This document shows positions 55,209 through 64,000 of a DNA stretch of 64,000 nucleotides, one piece after another. The notes beneath the pieces are model-generated. The model was given only the letters and a program-made list of their open reading frames with translations. It had not been told where the DNA came from and did not search any database. Numbering within the stretch: position 1 is the stretch's first letter; every line of letters begins with the position of its first letter. This stretch comes from Bin80 sp965215475 (lineage in GTDB: Bacteria; Bacteroidota; Rhodothermia; Rhodothermales; Bin80): positions 1,054,001 to 1,118,000 of the forward strand of contig OZ244061.1 in NCBI GenBank assembly GCA_965215475.1, written 5' to 3'. The translations under genes and the position numbers were made by a program.

Positions 55209-56066
55209 ATGAAAATTGCTTTTCAGGGAGAAATTGGTGCATTCAGTGAGGAGGCGGCAGGTCGTCTCTATCCCGACTGCGATGTCGTTCCAGTGCCGTC
55301 CATGGAAGATGTCTTTATGGCTGTCGAATCCCAGACCGTTTCACGAGGGATTATTCCGATTGAGAACTCTCTCTTTGGTAGTGTTCATATCAACTACGAC
55401 CTTTTGCGCACACATAAGGTCAAGATTGAAAAAGAGGTCAAACTTCGCATCCGCCATTTTCTGATGGCCAAGCCCGGTAGCCGACTTGAGGATATCCAGC
55501 GCGTCCTTTCTCATCCCCAGGCTCTCGGACAATGCCAAACATTCCTAAAGGAAAAGCTCGGTTGGAGTGAGGTCGTTCCTACCTACGATACCGCAGGTGC
55601 CGCGAAACTGATTGCGGCAGAAGACCATCTTACCAGTGCTGCGATCGGGCCTGTAAGAGCTGCTCAAGAGTATGGGCTACAGGTACTGGCAACGGATCTG
55701 CAAAGTCATGCCCTCAATTATACACGGTTTCTGGCCTTGGCCCCAGAAAATGCCGAAAAATATACGTCTACCGGAGCCTCCCTTAAGACCTCCATTGTAT
55801 TTGCGCTAAAACAAACCGTACCCGGGGCTCTTTTTAAGAGCCTCAGCGTATTTTTTCTACGTGATCTGGACCTGTACAAGGTGGAAAGTCGCCCATTGAT
55901 TGGTCATCCTGGGGATTACTTATTTTATTTGGATGTTGAGGGAGATACGGCGGACCCTGTCCTTCAACGAGCTATTGAACACCTTGGCGAACTCACGACC
56001 GATCTACGTATCTTAGGATCCTATCCTCGAGGACAGACTTGGGATGGAAACCGCGTAAGCCACTAG
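55209..56066 (+). CDS. pheA: Prephenate dehydratase
   Basis: 285 residues. Catalytic PDT domain: FQGEIGAFSEEAAGRLYP at the start, GIIPIENSLFGSVHINYD and the NYTRFLALAP (TRF) motif. The C-terminal ACT domain has VPGALFKSLSVFFLRDLDL and the ESRP feedback motif in KVESRPLIGHPGDYLFY, so phenylalanine inhibition is likely. It lacks a fused chorismate mutase. It converts prephenate to phenylpyruvate. Confidence 0.95.
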   Translation: MKIAFQGEIGAFSEEAAGRLYPDCDVVPVPSMEDVFMAVESQTVSRGIIPIENSLFGSVHINYDLLRTHKVKIEKEVKLRIRHFLMAKPGSRLEDIQRVLSHPQALGQCQTFLKEKLGWSEVVPTYDTAGAAKLIAAEDHLTSAAIGPVRAAQEYGLQVLATDLQSHALNYTRFLALAPENAEKYTSTGASLKTSIVFALKQTVPGALFKSLSVFFLRDLDLYKVESRPLIGHPGDYLFYLDVEGDTADPVLQRAIEHLGELTTDLRILGSYPRGQTWDGNRVSH

Positions 56067-56096
56067 CCTAACGAATTCACTCCACCATAATATCAA

Positions 56097-58841
56097 ATGT
56101 ATCGCACTTGTTTTTCTCTCCTCATGCTTTTGATGTTCTCCATGAATGCTCATGCTCAGAAGAGAGCTTTGGATCACGACGTATATGAAATATGGAATAG
56201 CATTTCTGATCGAGAAATTTCACATGATGGTCAGTGGAGCTTCTACCAATATGGTCCTGAAAAGGGAGATGAAACGCTTGAGATCCGCCATCTCACAGGT
56301 GATCAGATATACAAAATCCCGAGGGGAAACGAAGCCAAGTTTACGCATAATTCCCAGTATCTGGTATACCTGATTACCCCATCCGAAGATACGCTGCGTG
56401 CTGCGCGTAAGGCAGATCTTGAAAAAGATGAGATGCCAAAAGATTCGCTAGGTATTCTGGATCTCGAAACCGGAGTTTCCCATCATGTATCTCGTGTCCG
56501 CTCTTTTGAGGTTCCAGACGATTTTACCAATGTGGTCGTATACCTTTTGGAAAAAACAGATGCGGATTCTACCGGCGAAGGGACCATGCTTCATGTGCAT
56601 GATCTCGAAACCGCAAGTATGACCAGCTTTGCACATGTGCAGGACTACCTTCTCTCTCCAAACGGTGCACATCTGGTATACACGTTTGAAGGAAATGATT
56701 CGCTGGATACTGGACTCGTTCGGGTCGATCTTTTCTCTAATGAGATCGATACCCTTCTTTTTGGAGGAGGAGCCTATGAGCGTTTGACCTTTGATGAAGC
56801 AGGAGACCAACTCGCATTTTTATCCAGTCGGGAAGGTCATGCAATGGATCCACCAGAGTATGCGCTCTATTACTGGCAGGTCGGCATGGATCGTGTACGT
56901 ACTGTAGCTACTGTTGCCAGTGATTCTATTGTTGAAGGTTGGTGGATCAGCCCTAACAGGGATCCATCATTTTCTGAGAGTGGGAATCGACTCTACTTTG
57001 GTACGGCACCAAAACCGCCCGCTGAACAAGAAGAGGCGGACGAAGACGAAAGTCCGGTTCTGGATATCTGGAACTGGCGGGATCTACTTTTGCAACCCAT
57101 GCAGTTGGTAAACGCCGAACAGGAAAAAGAGCGCTCTTATCTGACGGTACTGCATCTGGATACAGAACAGATCGTCCAACTTGCACACGAGACCATGCCA
57201 AATGTATCGGTAGGATCAGACGGGGATGCAGATATCGCCCTCGGCTGGTCAGACTTGCCCTATCAGCAGCAAATCAGTTGGGATTCCCCCAGAGCCTACG
57301 ATGCCTATGTCGTCAATGTACTTGATGGCAGCAGTACAATGGTGCTTGAAGGAGTACAATACATCCCATCCCTATCCCCGGATGCGAACTATGTCACATG
57401 GTGGGACCGCGATGGATTAAGCTGGAAGGCACTACCCACTGGAGGCGATCCGCCGATCAACCTGACTTCCTCGATAGAGCTGCCACTTCACAATGAAATT
57501 CACGACTGGCCCTTTGCCCCTAATCCGTATGGAAGTGCAGGTTGGAGCGACGATGGCGACCGGTTCCTCATTTATGATCGCTATGATATATGGGCCGTCA
57601 ACCCTTCGGATCCAGCTACACCCCGCAATGTCACAGCAGGAGTAGGACGAGAACATGACCTCCAATTTCGTTATGTTCGGCTTGACCCTGACGAAGAATC
57701 TATTTCGGATGAACTCATGCTCTCCGCTTTCAATATGGAAACGAAAGCCGCGGGCTTCTACCGAGGGTATCTGGATTCAGATGAAAATCCAGAAGAGCTT
57801 GTCATGATGGATAAGCGATTTGGCTTTCTTGACAAAGCAGAGAATGCAGATCAACTTCTCTTTACACGAGAGAGCTTCACCGAATCTAGAGATCTTTGGA
57901 CAAGCAATCTGGATCTGTCCGATATGACGCAGGTAAGTGAGGTCAACCCTCAGCAATCGGAGTACCACTGGGGAACGGCTGAGCTTGTCCAATGGACCTC
58001 CCTCGATGGCATCCCCCTGACAGGCATGCTCTTCAAACCGGATGGCTTTGATGCATCTCAAAAATATCCGATGATGGTGTATTTCTATGAAAAAATGTCC
58101 AATGGACTCCATCAATACCGACCACCGGTCACGGCCCGCTCTTCGATCAGTTTTTCTTTTTATGTCAGTCGAGGCTATGTCGTCTTCGTGCCAGACATTC
58201 CGTATAAGGTGGGCTACCCAGGAGAGAGTGCACTGAATGCCGTGGTCCCCGGTGTTACAATGCTCATCAACCAGGGATTTGTAGATCCGGAGCGTGTTGG
58301 GGTTCAGGGGCATAGCTGGGGGGGATATCAGATTGCCTATATGATTACAGAATCGGATCTGTTTGCAGCGGCGGAAGCCGGTGCTCCGGTTGTCAATATG
58401 ACGAGTGCCTATGGCGGAATCCGTTGGGCTAGTGGCATGAGTCGTATGTTTCAATATGAGCGCACCCAAAGCCGAATTGGAGGATCTTTATGGGAAACTC
58501 CTCTCAGATATCTTGACAATTCACCACTCTTCCAAGCGGACAAGATCAAGACCCCGGTTTTGATGCTCCACAACGATGATGATGGTGCTGTGCCATGGTA
58601 CCAAGGTATTGAATTTTTTGTGGCCTTGCGACGCCTACAAAAACCCGTCTGGATGCTCAATTACAACGGAGAGGGTCATGGTCTCTCCAAGTATCCCAAC
58701 CGGAGAGACTTTGCCATTCGTATGCAGCAGTTCTTTGACCATTATCTCATGGATGCACCGGCTCCTGTATGGATGACCAAAGGCGTTCCTGCGACAATGA
58801 AAGGCGAAACATTAGGGCTTGAACTCGCCGATGATCAGTGA
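56097..58841 (+). CDS. Secreted prolyl oligopeptidase-family (S9) serine peptidase
   Basis: 914 residues. Signal MYRTCFSLLMLLMFSMNAHA. A seven-bladed propeller-like N-terminal two-thirds (SPNGAHLVYTFEGNDS, GWSDDGDRFLIYD) precedes an alpha/beta-hydrolase with the triad S740 (GHSWGGYQIAY), D827-829 (LMLHNDDDGAVPW) and H861 (GEGHGLSKYPN). It probably trims proline-containing or dipeptide substrates in the periplasm. It is the last clear gene of the mrdA cluster, after a 30-base gap. Confidence 0.92.
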   Translation: MYRTCFSLLMLLMFSMNAHAQKRALDHDVYEIWNSISDREISHDGQWSFYQYGPEKGDETLEIRHLTGDQIYKIPRGNEAKFTHNSQYLVYLITPSEDTLRAARKADLEKDEMPKDSLGILDLETGVSHHVSRVRSFEVPDDFTNVVVYLLEKTDADSTGEGTMLHVHDLETASMTSFAHVQDYLLSPNGAHLVYTFEGNDSLDTGLVRVDLFSNEIDTLLFGGGAYERLTFDEAGDQLAFLSSREGHAMDPPEYALYYWQVGMDRVRTVATVASDSIVEGWWISPNRDPSFSESGNRLYFGTAPKPPAEQEEADEDESPVLDIWNWRDLLLQPMQLVNAEQEKERSYLTVLHLDTEQIVQLAHETMPNVSVGSDGDADIALGWSDLPYQQQISWDSPRAYDAYVVNVLDGSSTMVLEGVQYIPSLSPDANYVTWWDRDGLSWKALPTGGDPPINLTSSIELPLHNEIHDWPFAPNPYGSAGWSDDGDRFLIYDRYDIWAVNPSDPATPRNVTAGVGREHDLQFRYVRLDPDEESISDELMLSAFNMETKAAGFYRGYLDSDENPEELVMMDKRFGFLDKAENADQLLFTRESFTESRDLWTSNLDLSDMTQVSEVNPQQSEYHWGTAELVQWTSLDGIPLTGMLFKPDGFDASQKYPMMVYFYEKMSNGLHQYRPPVTARSSISFSFYVSRGYVVFVPDIPYKVGYPGESALNAVVPGVTMLINQGFVDPERVGVQGHSWGGYQIAYMITESDLFAAAEAGAPVVNMTSAYGGIRWASGMSRMFQYERTQSRIGGSLWETPLRYLDNSPLFQADKIKTPVLMLHNDDDGAVPWYQGIEFFVALRRLQKPVWMLNYNGEGHGLSKYPNRRDFAIRMQQFFDHYLMDAPAPVWMTKGVPATMKGETLGLELADDQ

Positions 58842-59141
58842 TGCCAGGAGAGATTTAGGTCTTTCCACAGAGATCAACTCTTTGAGGCGGGAGAGTTTTA
58901 TTTAATCAAACCTATTGAGGGGGAGCATTTCTGGGGAAGACTCCTCGCTTGATTCTATCCCGAGGCAGAAACCGATCCCGAAGCGCACATGTGGACGTAT
59001 GAGCCCGTGGATGACCAGGAGGTCATGGACTGGATCCGTAAATCGGTGATTGAGCGAAACAAGCCTTTTGATTTTAAATGGGAAGAATTTTCTTGGAACA
59101 AGGTGAAAGAAGAAGCCAAGGTCAGCACACCTGCGCACTAA
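58842..59141 (+). pseudogene. Possible degraded small gene after the S9 peptidase
   Basis: Reading on in the peptidase frame after its stop gives FHRDQLFEAGEFYLIKPIEG and EHFWGRLLA, then TGA, then FYPEAETDPEAH and MWTYEPVDDQEVMDWIRKSV to VSTPAH and TAA. The residue mix is protein-like on both sides of the stop, as in a small gene with one nonsense codon. I do not recognise a family. ATG 58989 leaves a 50-residue frame. The rest, to 59297, shows nothing. Confidence 0.35.
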
Positions 59142-59297
59142 ACCCACCCATTCTGTTCAAGCCTTTTGGCATCCTAACAAGGGTGGGAAGGCTACCCTGC
59201 GTCCAGAGATATCTCGCCCAGACCTCCGGTTCTGTAAGGAACTATACACATGGTTGATCTCTACGCTCAAGGAAAAATGACCGTAGGCAAGTAACAT

Positions 59298-60512
59298 TTA
59301 GCGTTCCATATCCCACTTCGAGGAGTCCCTTCCTCGATTGGGGGACTCAGGCTTCACCCTGGAGACCTCTCCCCCCGGCAGTTCCATCCGATCTCTGCCA
59401 TATTCCTCAATCAGCCACGTTTGCATGGATGGGATGGGGATACCATATACGCCTCCATCTTGCTTGTGGAGTATTCCACTGTGGAGAAGGTCATTAAAAA
59501 ACTTGCTTGCAGGTTCCTGCCCGTACTTGGCATCAAGAACCGCCATCAAATTTTCTTTCTCAAAGTACTCATCCGGTTGGTACTTCGCGATAAATGAGTC
59601 GATGACCCGCCTCTGCTGTAAACTGAACTCCCTGGCACGGGTCTCATAGTAGTCCACCCGGAAGTCATGTCCCTTTTCAAGTACAATCCGTAATCCCTCA
59701 TCCGTCATACGATGGTCATGGGCCTCAAGGTACGCAACGGCGGGATCCATGTACGATAAAATATGTTGGGGCCATCCATGACATTTCTTCGCGATCGTAT
59801 CGATCCACAGAGTAGGGTCCCCTTTGGCTCCTCCTTCCTTGACCAACCAGTCTCGAATCACCGCCCGTTCCGACTCTGTCCCCAATGCACCCAATCCTAC
59901 GGTGCAATCTCTGACAAATCGTGATATTCCCAGTGAGTTAAAAGCAGACTCGGTTGTGCCTAACCCCGCCGTCAGTAGCATGACGGGTTTTCCCAGTTTA
60001 CCATTGTGAATCATTTCTAAGGTGTCTCCGGTTATGGTATGCCTCTCTGAGTCAACCGGAATTTCATTCATCCTCTGCGCCTCATCCAGCACCAAAATCA
60101 ATCCTTTCTCGGGAGCCCCCTCTTTCAGTAACCCATCCACACTGGAATATCCTGCCACATCTCTGCTGTACCCTCCGCCGATTCCATGAATACCCACGTT
60201 CGCCGCATACTGTTTATCCATGACATAGGACTCTCCAAGAGATTGTGCCATGGAGATAGGATCGTACAAATCTTTTATCTTGATGCTTGCGATTTTCCAG
60301 CCTTGGGACCGTGCCTCTGCAGACAGCACATCCAGTAGAGCCGTCTTTCCCGCTCCGGGTGCACCTTGGATCAAGAAGGTGGTTCCTCTTTTTTTGCCGA
60401 GATAGCGTTCAAGGGCACTGGTAAAAGTGTCAATAATTTCTTGCCTCCCGTGAAAATATTCAGCCGGACCTCGATCCTCAATGAAATCAGAACTCATGAT
60501 GTTTTTGATCAA
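59298..60512 (-). CDS. Orc1/Cdc6-like AAA+ ATPase, hypothetical
   Basis: 404 residues; ATG 60497 at residue 6 is also possible. Walker A in IQGAPGAGKTALLDVLSAEA, Walker B in GLILVLDEAQRMNEIP, a sensor-like MLLTAGLGTTESAF and a winged-helix-like C-terminus (EFSLQQRRVIDSFIAKYQ, FFNDLLHSGILHKQDGGVYG). The start FHGRQEIIDTFTSALERYL is like Orc/Cdc6 or STAND ATPases. Such orphan ATPases occur on mobile elements and in defence clusters, but no partner is near here. It converges on the S9 gene region. Confidence 0.75.
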   Translation of the reverse strand: MIKNIMSSDFIEDRGPAEYFHGRQEIIDTFTSALERYLGKKRGTTFLIQGAPGAGKTALLDVLSAEARSQGWKIASIKIKDLYDPISMAQSLGESYVMDKQYAANVGIHGIGGGYSRDVAGYSSVDGLLKEGAPEKGLILVLDEAQRMNEIPVDSERHTITGDTLEMIHNGKLGKPVMLLTAGLGTTESAFNSLGISRFVRDCTVGLGALGTESERAVIRDWLVKEGGAKGDPTLWIDTIAKKCHGWPQHILSYMDPAVAYLEAHDHRMTDEGLRIVLEKGHDFRVDYYETRAREFSLQQRRVIDSFIAKYQPDEYFEKENLMAVLDAKYGQEPASKFFNDLLHSGILHKQDGGVYGIPIPSMQTWLIEEYGRDRMELPGGEVSRVKPESPNRGRDSSKWDMER

Positions 60513-60751
60513 TTACATGGCATGGAGATACGGCAAATCAGGAAACATTGTGTCAGAGAGGACAGTCTCAAAACTGGATAGAATGGCTTTCCTTCCGTGG
60601 AAAAATGCCGCAGGTCCAGATCACGTCCAGTAGGGGGTGGTGACGATTCCCCCGCATCGGTAGTTTGTGTATACGGCTTGGACGGTGGATGGTGGAACAT
60701 GTTTAGATGATGTGTATGAATTGTCTATGTGTATAATACAATAAAGTTGGA

Positions 60752-61285
60752 TTACTCACGTATGTCATCTCCATTCTGATGGTAGTATTTTTCCGGTAAT
60801 CGCTTGGGAAATTGATGCCAAATGAACTTCCCGGTTCCAGGCGCAGAACGCTCCCAGTTTTCAACCGAAAAATCAATCCTTGCCATAGATGCCGTCGGAA
60901 ATGTATTCACAGGGTGGTTCGATAAGAGTGCTGCCGTCATGGACCATGTGGGTTGATGCCCAACCAACATGACCGTCTGAATGGGATCAGGAACTTCCTG
61001 CAAGTAATGGATCAAATCTTTGGGCGTAGCATAGTAAAGTCCCCGCTCATATTGGATCTCTGCCTGCCATGCACCCGCCTCACTCGCAATGATGCAAGTA
61101 GAACGGGCTCGAACGGCAGTCGAACAGAGAATGAGATCCGGCAATGGTCCCAACTCGGCAAGCCAGCGTCCCATCGCATCCGCTGCACGTTGCCCCCGCG
61201 AATTTAATGGCCGGTCATGATCTTGGCCATAGGTCGCATTCCAATCCGACTTAGCATGACGAAGAAGAAGAAGCGTCTTTTGCAT
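60752..61285 (-). CDS. Phosphohistidine phosphatase, SixA-type (histidine phosphatase superfamily)
   Basis: 177 residues, MQKTLLLLRHAKSDWNATYG with the RHAKSDW phosphate pocket and DRPLNSRGQRAADAM, LILCSTAVRARST and VMLVGHQPTW (second His). SixA removes phosphate from phosphohistidine in relay proteins. The gene is 3 bases downstream of the DUF4389 gene on the same strand. The 239-base stretch to the ATPase gene contains no other gene I can support. Confidence 0.88.
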   Translation of the reverse strand: MQKTLLLLRHAKSDWNATYGQDHDRPLNSRGQRAADAMGRWLAELGPLPDLILCSTAVRARSTCIIASEAGAWQAEIQYERGLYYATPKDLIHYLQEVPDPIQTVMLVGHQPTWSMTAALLSNHPVNTFPTASMARIDFSVENWERSAPGTGKFIWHQFPKRLPEKYYHQNGDDIRE

Positions 61286-61288
61286 GAG

Positions 61289-61894
61289 CTATTCCTCCAA
61301 TGAGAAAGGTGGGTATTGGTCGGTCGTCAACATCCAACCGTATGCATACACATGCAGCCACCACCGTAATACGCCACTGGTAAAACTGAATACGCCCTCT
61401 GGATAACGACTAGTCAATAAAACAGACAGCCAGCAAACCGGAGTGATCAACACAACTGGCAGTGAGAGCAGTGTAAGAAGAAATACATGGGGAATCACAA
61501 GTAACCATTTCAACAGAGGAAGCAAGCGGATTAGGGGTACCTCCTCTTCATCAGGGTAATCAATCTCAACAAGAACTCTCCCATCCCTCTGAAATGTTGG
61601 ATATTCATCCGTCAAAAGCAACAAATAAGCGATTGATCTCAACTCGAATCGGCAGGAACTCACATTTAATTCAAACAGCCACCTAGGGTAATTGGCAAAG
61701 AAAACTATCGAACATCCTACCAGAAAGCGAATGAATGTCATGAAGGGAGCAAAAAAATTCACGATCAATAGTGCCGGCAAAACCAGAGGCAGACGAAACA
61801 GGATACTCCATCGGCTCTGTTGATCCTGATAGGAAATTTCAAGACGTGCGGGATATCTCATACGTTCAGTCAAGAAACTTGCACCCATTGCCAA
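61289..61894 (-). CDS. DUF4389 membrane protein
   Basis: 201 residues; ATG 61861 (residue 12, MRYPARLEISYQDQQSRW) is a likely alternative. It has two to three hydrophobic segments (LVLPALLIVNFFAPFMTFIR, WLLVIPHVFLLTLLSLPVVL) and the DUF4389 pattern with TDEYPTF repeated as TDQYPPF. An inner-membrane protein of unknown function. Confidence 0.8.
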   Translation of the reverse strand: MAMGASFLTERMRYPARLEISYQDQQSRWSILFRLPLVLPALLIVNFFAPFMTFIRFLVGCSIVFFANYPRWLFELNVSSCRFELRSIAYLLLLTDEYPTFQRDGRVLVEIDYPDEEEVPLIRLLPLLKWLLVIPHVFLLTLLSLPVVLITPVCWLSVLLTSRYPEGVFSFTSGVLRWWLHVYAYGWMLTTDQYPPFSLEE

Positions 61895-62040
61895 TCTGTA
61901 AGGAGTAATTCTGCCGCGAAAATCCTAATAAACCCCGTACCCATTCGTGATGCCGATCCTCCATTACAATCATGCAAATCCTGTCTCGCTAATCCAGTGA
62001 TGCATATTCCAGGTTGCCCATGCCGGCGCGATCGTGTTCC

Positions 62041-62748
62041 TCAGGCCGGTACCATACCAAAACGGCGCTGCCTCTTTTGGTATGCACAGAGGGCCGTATC
62101 AAGTTTTACTCCATCAAAATCCGGCCAGTAATCCGGTGTAAAATAGAGTTCTGCATAAGCGCATTCCCAAAGTAAAAAATCACTCAGGCGCTGTTCCCCA
62201 CCCGTTCGTATGAGAAGATCTACATCGGATACAAGGCTATCCGCATTGTACGCCCGCATGAGCGCCTTTAGAAAATCTCCATTCCCGTTATTTCCAACAT
62301 GCCGTGCGGCCCGGGTGAGAGAGTCTCGAGCGGAATAATCAATGGCCAAACGCAAATGCAGAGCCGTACAATGCATCGTACGAGCTTCTGCACGTAGAAC
62401 GGCTTGTAAGACCGGATAGGGTAGACGGTCACGCCTGCCAATGATGCTCAACCGAATATTTTGCCGAACACAACGAGCGGCTTGACTAGGCAACTGCGCT
62501 GCCAAAATCCGCATCAGTGCTCTGACTTCACTCTGAGGACGCTGCCAGTTATCTGACGAAAATGCATACAATGTTAGCGTGTGGATCTGCCGCTCAACGG
62601 CAGCCTCAACCGTTGCTCTAAGGGATCGAACTCCGGCATGATGCCCTGCTGTACGCGGAAGACTGCGCTTATTGGCCCAGCGCCCATTACCATCCATGAT
62701 GATGGCAACATGGAGTTGATTGCTTTTGAATTCTTGTCCTATCTCCAT
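62041..62748 (-). CDS. uppS: Undecaprenyl diphosphate synthase (isoprenyl transferase)
   Basis: 235 residues with VAIIMDGNGRWANKRSLPR, AGVRSLRATVEAA, LTLYAFSSDNWQRP, and VDLLIRTGGEQRLSDFLLW with AYAELYFTPDYWPDF. It makes the C55 lipid carrier for cell-wall synthesis, fitting the nearby mrdA/rodA. A 146-base gap without features separates it from the DUF4389 gene. Confidence 0.95.
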   Translation of the reverse strand: MEIGQEFKSNQLHVAIIMDGNGRWANKRSLPRTAGHHAGVRSLRATVEAAVERQIHTLTLYAFSSDNWQRPQSEVRALMRILAAQLPSQAARCVRQNIRLSIIGRRDRLPYPVLQAVLRAEARTMHCTALHLRLAIDYSARDSLTRAARHVGNNGNGDFLKALMRAYNADSLVSDVDLLIRTGGEQRLSDFLLWECAYAELYFTPDYWPDFDGVKLDTALCAYQKRQRRFGMVPA

Positions 62749-62828
62749 ACGTTCTTTAAAGAATTACCGTGCGCTGCGTCGAAACCGAACTGGCAGCACC
62801 GTACATGATCCACCATGGCATATTCATG

Positions 62829-63188
62829 TTAGTTTGAAAAATCTTCCTCATCCACTGCTACCGAACGAGCTACCTCGAGCATATGCTCCATTTGCTCGAT
62901 ATAGGAAAGAAGAGCTTCTGTACCTTTGGAGGTTAACCGATACTCTGTATGAGGCATTCGGCCCTGAAACGATTTTATACATTCGATATATCCTGCCTTT
63001 TCTAATTTTTGGGTGTGACGACTTAAATTTCCATCGGTCGTGCTAAGAAGTACTTTCAGGTCTCTGAAACTCAGTGTTTCGCCAGCTGCGAGTGCACTCA
63101 CAATCCCGAGACGTACTCGTGCATGAATCAGAGGATCTAGGTTTTTTCGCAGTACCCTCATAGAACTGAAAAAAATCTCACCCCCCAT
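62829..63188 (-). CDS. Winged-helix transcriptional regulator
   Basis: 119 residues from ATG 63188; the frame is open to 63233. The HTH part reads HARVRLGIVSALAAGETLSF, RDLKVLLSTTDGNLSRHTQK and LEKAGYIECIKSF, then a wing with RMPHTEYRLTSKGTEAL. It resembles the winged-helix regulators that are paired with a small membrane protein in Bacteroidota and Acidobacteriota. Its start overlaps the membrane gene stop (ATGGGGGGTGA), so the two are translationally coupled. The signal sensed is unknown. Confidence 0.8.
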   Translation of the reverse strand: MGGEIFFSSMRVLRKNLDPLIHARVRLGIVSALAAGETLSFRDLKVLLSTTDGNLSRHTQKLEKAGYIECIKSFQGRMPHTEYRLTSKGTEALLSYIEQMEHMLEVARSVAVDEEDFSN

Positions 63189-63786
63189 ATCTCCGCGCGA
63201 TATACAACCCGAATCCGATATGTAACCCTCCAAAACTGAATCCCAGTAATAGATGCATCCACGAAGATGGAAGAAAAAGAGAGAGGATCCCCATCACCAT
63301 AAAACAGATGCCCAACACGGGGATGATTCGCACGCTACTCGTCCCTCCTGTAATCGTACCCGCTCCATAGAAGAGAAGCCACAGTGTCGCCATTAGTTCC
63401 TGATTGCCCGCCTGCCATAAGGCAACCGTAAACAGAAGTCCTGCGACCATGGATGGGGCAAGTGTCAAAATATACTTACGACCCGGGCCACTGGTAAGAG
63501 ATACACCACATTTACGCGCTTTCCTGCGCAGGGTCCAGACTGCGATCGTCACCGCGACCACTGCCTCCATAAACCATACGATCAAGATCCCATCGGATGT
63601 GGCCTGCATAGAAGCAATCCCAGCCGCAAGCGCTGCAGTAATCCCAACAGCGACCATCCCCCACCCGGGAACCGCCGTGAACGAAGCGGAACGTTCCATA
63701 ACATCTCGAATAAATCGCAGATGCTCACTTGCCTGATTCTGGGAATTCTCTGTCCGGCTTGGCACCGGTCCGTATTCTATGCGCAT
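63178..63786 (-). CDS. Membrane protein paired with the winged-helix regulator
   Basis: About 202 residues from ATG 63786 (MRIEYGPVPSRTENSQNQ); ATG 63846 is an alternative. Six hydrophobic segments are seen, such as VPGWGMVAVGITAALAAGIA, IVWFMEAVVAVTIAVWTL and ILGICFMVMGILSLFL-type helices, after a hydrophilic N-terminus EHLRFIRDVMERSASFTA. No named family recognised beyond a common hypothetical operon with its regulator; it may transmit a signal to it. Confidence 0.7.
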   Translation of the reverse strand: MRIEYGPVPSRTENSQNQASEHLRFIRDVMERSASFTAVPGWGMVAVGITAALAAGIASMQATSDGILIVWFMEAVVAVTIAVWTLRRKARKCGVSLTSGPGRKYILTLAPSMVAGLLFTVALWQAGNQELMATLWLLFYGAGTITGGTSSVRIIPVLGICFMVMGILSLFLPSSWMHLLLGFSFGGLHIGFGLYIARRYGG

Positions 63787-63881
63787 AGGTTGGTATACTC
63801 TGTAAAGTACTTTATGTTGCAAAGTATGTATATTTTGCGAATCCAACTAGATCCTGTCTACGTTCAAACCATCTCAATTCT

Positions 63882-64000
63882 ATGATCATGCGCACTTTGG
63901 AGAATTTAGCGACCCCATGTATTCTGATTGATGAGGAGCGCATGGAATCGAATCTAAGACGAATGGCGTCAAGGGCTACAAGTGTACAACTTCGCCCTCA
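63882..64000 (+). CDS. Start of a D-threonine aldolase/alanine racemase N-domain-type gene (3' end outside window)
   Basis: From ATG 63882 (or 63888) the 39 codons give MIMRTLENLATPCILIDEER and MESNLRRMASR to QLRP. The TP.ILID....E.N..RMA pattern with LRPH beyond is the start of the D-threonine aldolase/D-serine dehydratase family (PLP, fold III). Truncated by the window edge. Confidence 0.6.
   Translation, partial: MIMRTLENLATPCILIDEERMESNLRRMASRATSVQLRP

Noticed and set aside
57777..58469. 230-codon minus-strand frame antisense to the S9 peptidase
   Set aside because: Shadow of the strongly supported peptidase catalytic domain.
60513..60751. 63-codon minus-strand frame and G5/C5 inverted repeat near 60640
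   Set aside because: Too weak to call a gene or terminator; the echo of the ATPase start is mentioned only as a possibility.

Overview
The window reads as chromosomal DNA of a Bacteroidota-lineage bacterium, most like the Rhodothermia/Balneolota side of that group (inference). Support: several proteins end in type IX secretion (T9SS) type A sorting domains with the NYPNPF motif; TonB-dependent receptors are paired with DUF4249 lipoproteins; bacilliredoxin and DUF4143 ATPases are present; and most starts (rplU, rpmA, argS, pheA, rodA) have no visible Shine-Dalgarno sequence. Base composition looks moderate and even, apart from the GC-richer 3' third of one giant surface-protein gene.

Region 1 (1-22 kb) is accessory and surface-oriented. 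It holds a TonB-receptor 3' end, a DUF4143 ATPase behind a perfect palindrome, a secreted protein with four ComEA-type helix-hairpin-helix modules and an HNH/DUF1524-like nuclease domain, and a receptor/DUF4249 pair whose receptor was cut in its signal peptide by an ISL3-family element. A frameshifted lipoprotein, a leucine-rich-repeat T9SS cargo protein, an arylsulfotransferase-like lipoprotein, a truncated LRR/T9SS remnant and an 1816-residue T9SS adhesin-like protein follow. The last complete gene and the sulfotransferase carry 12-nt and 11-nt G/C homopolymers in their signal-peptide regions, as phase-variable genes do.

Region 2 (22-33 kb) is housekeeping: bacilliredoxin, an NlpC/P60-like lipoprotein lacking the catalytic Cys, greA, threonine aldolase, an FAH-family hydrolase, rplU-rpmA, a PpiD/SurA-like foldase, a cystathionine gamma-synthase-type enzyme, a TPR lipoprotein, dapF and phoH.

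Region 3 (33-44 kb) is a graveyard of mobile DNA around one intact receptor/DUF4249 pair. It contains a decayed DUF4143 ATPase, an istB remnant, two related copies of a DDE-transposase element with shared frameshifts, a second ISL3 copy inverted relative to the first, an IS1634-type remnant, a TonB-receptor fragment and a hicB gene followed by a frameshifted hicA.

Region 4 (44-64 kb) is again core: phosphopantetheinyl transferase, pyrD, a large gluzincin/TolB-propeller/beta-barrel protein, a tight cluster mrdA-rodA-sarcosine oxidase-argS-pheA-S9 peptidase, an Orc/Cdc6-like AAA ATPase, sixA-like phosphatase, DUF4389 protein, uppS, a winged-helix regulator with a membrane partner, and the start of a D-threonine-aldolase-type gene. 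I saw no rRNA, tRNA or CRISPR array.
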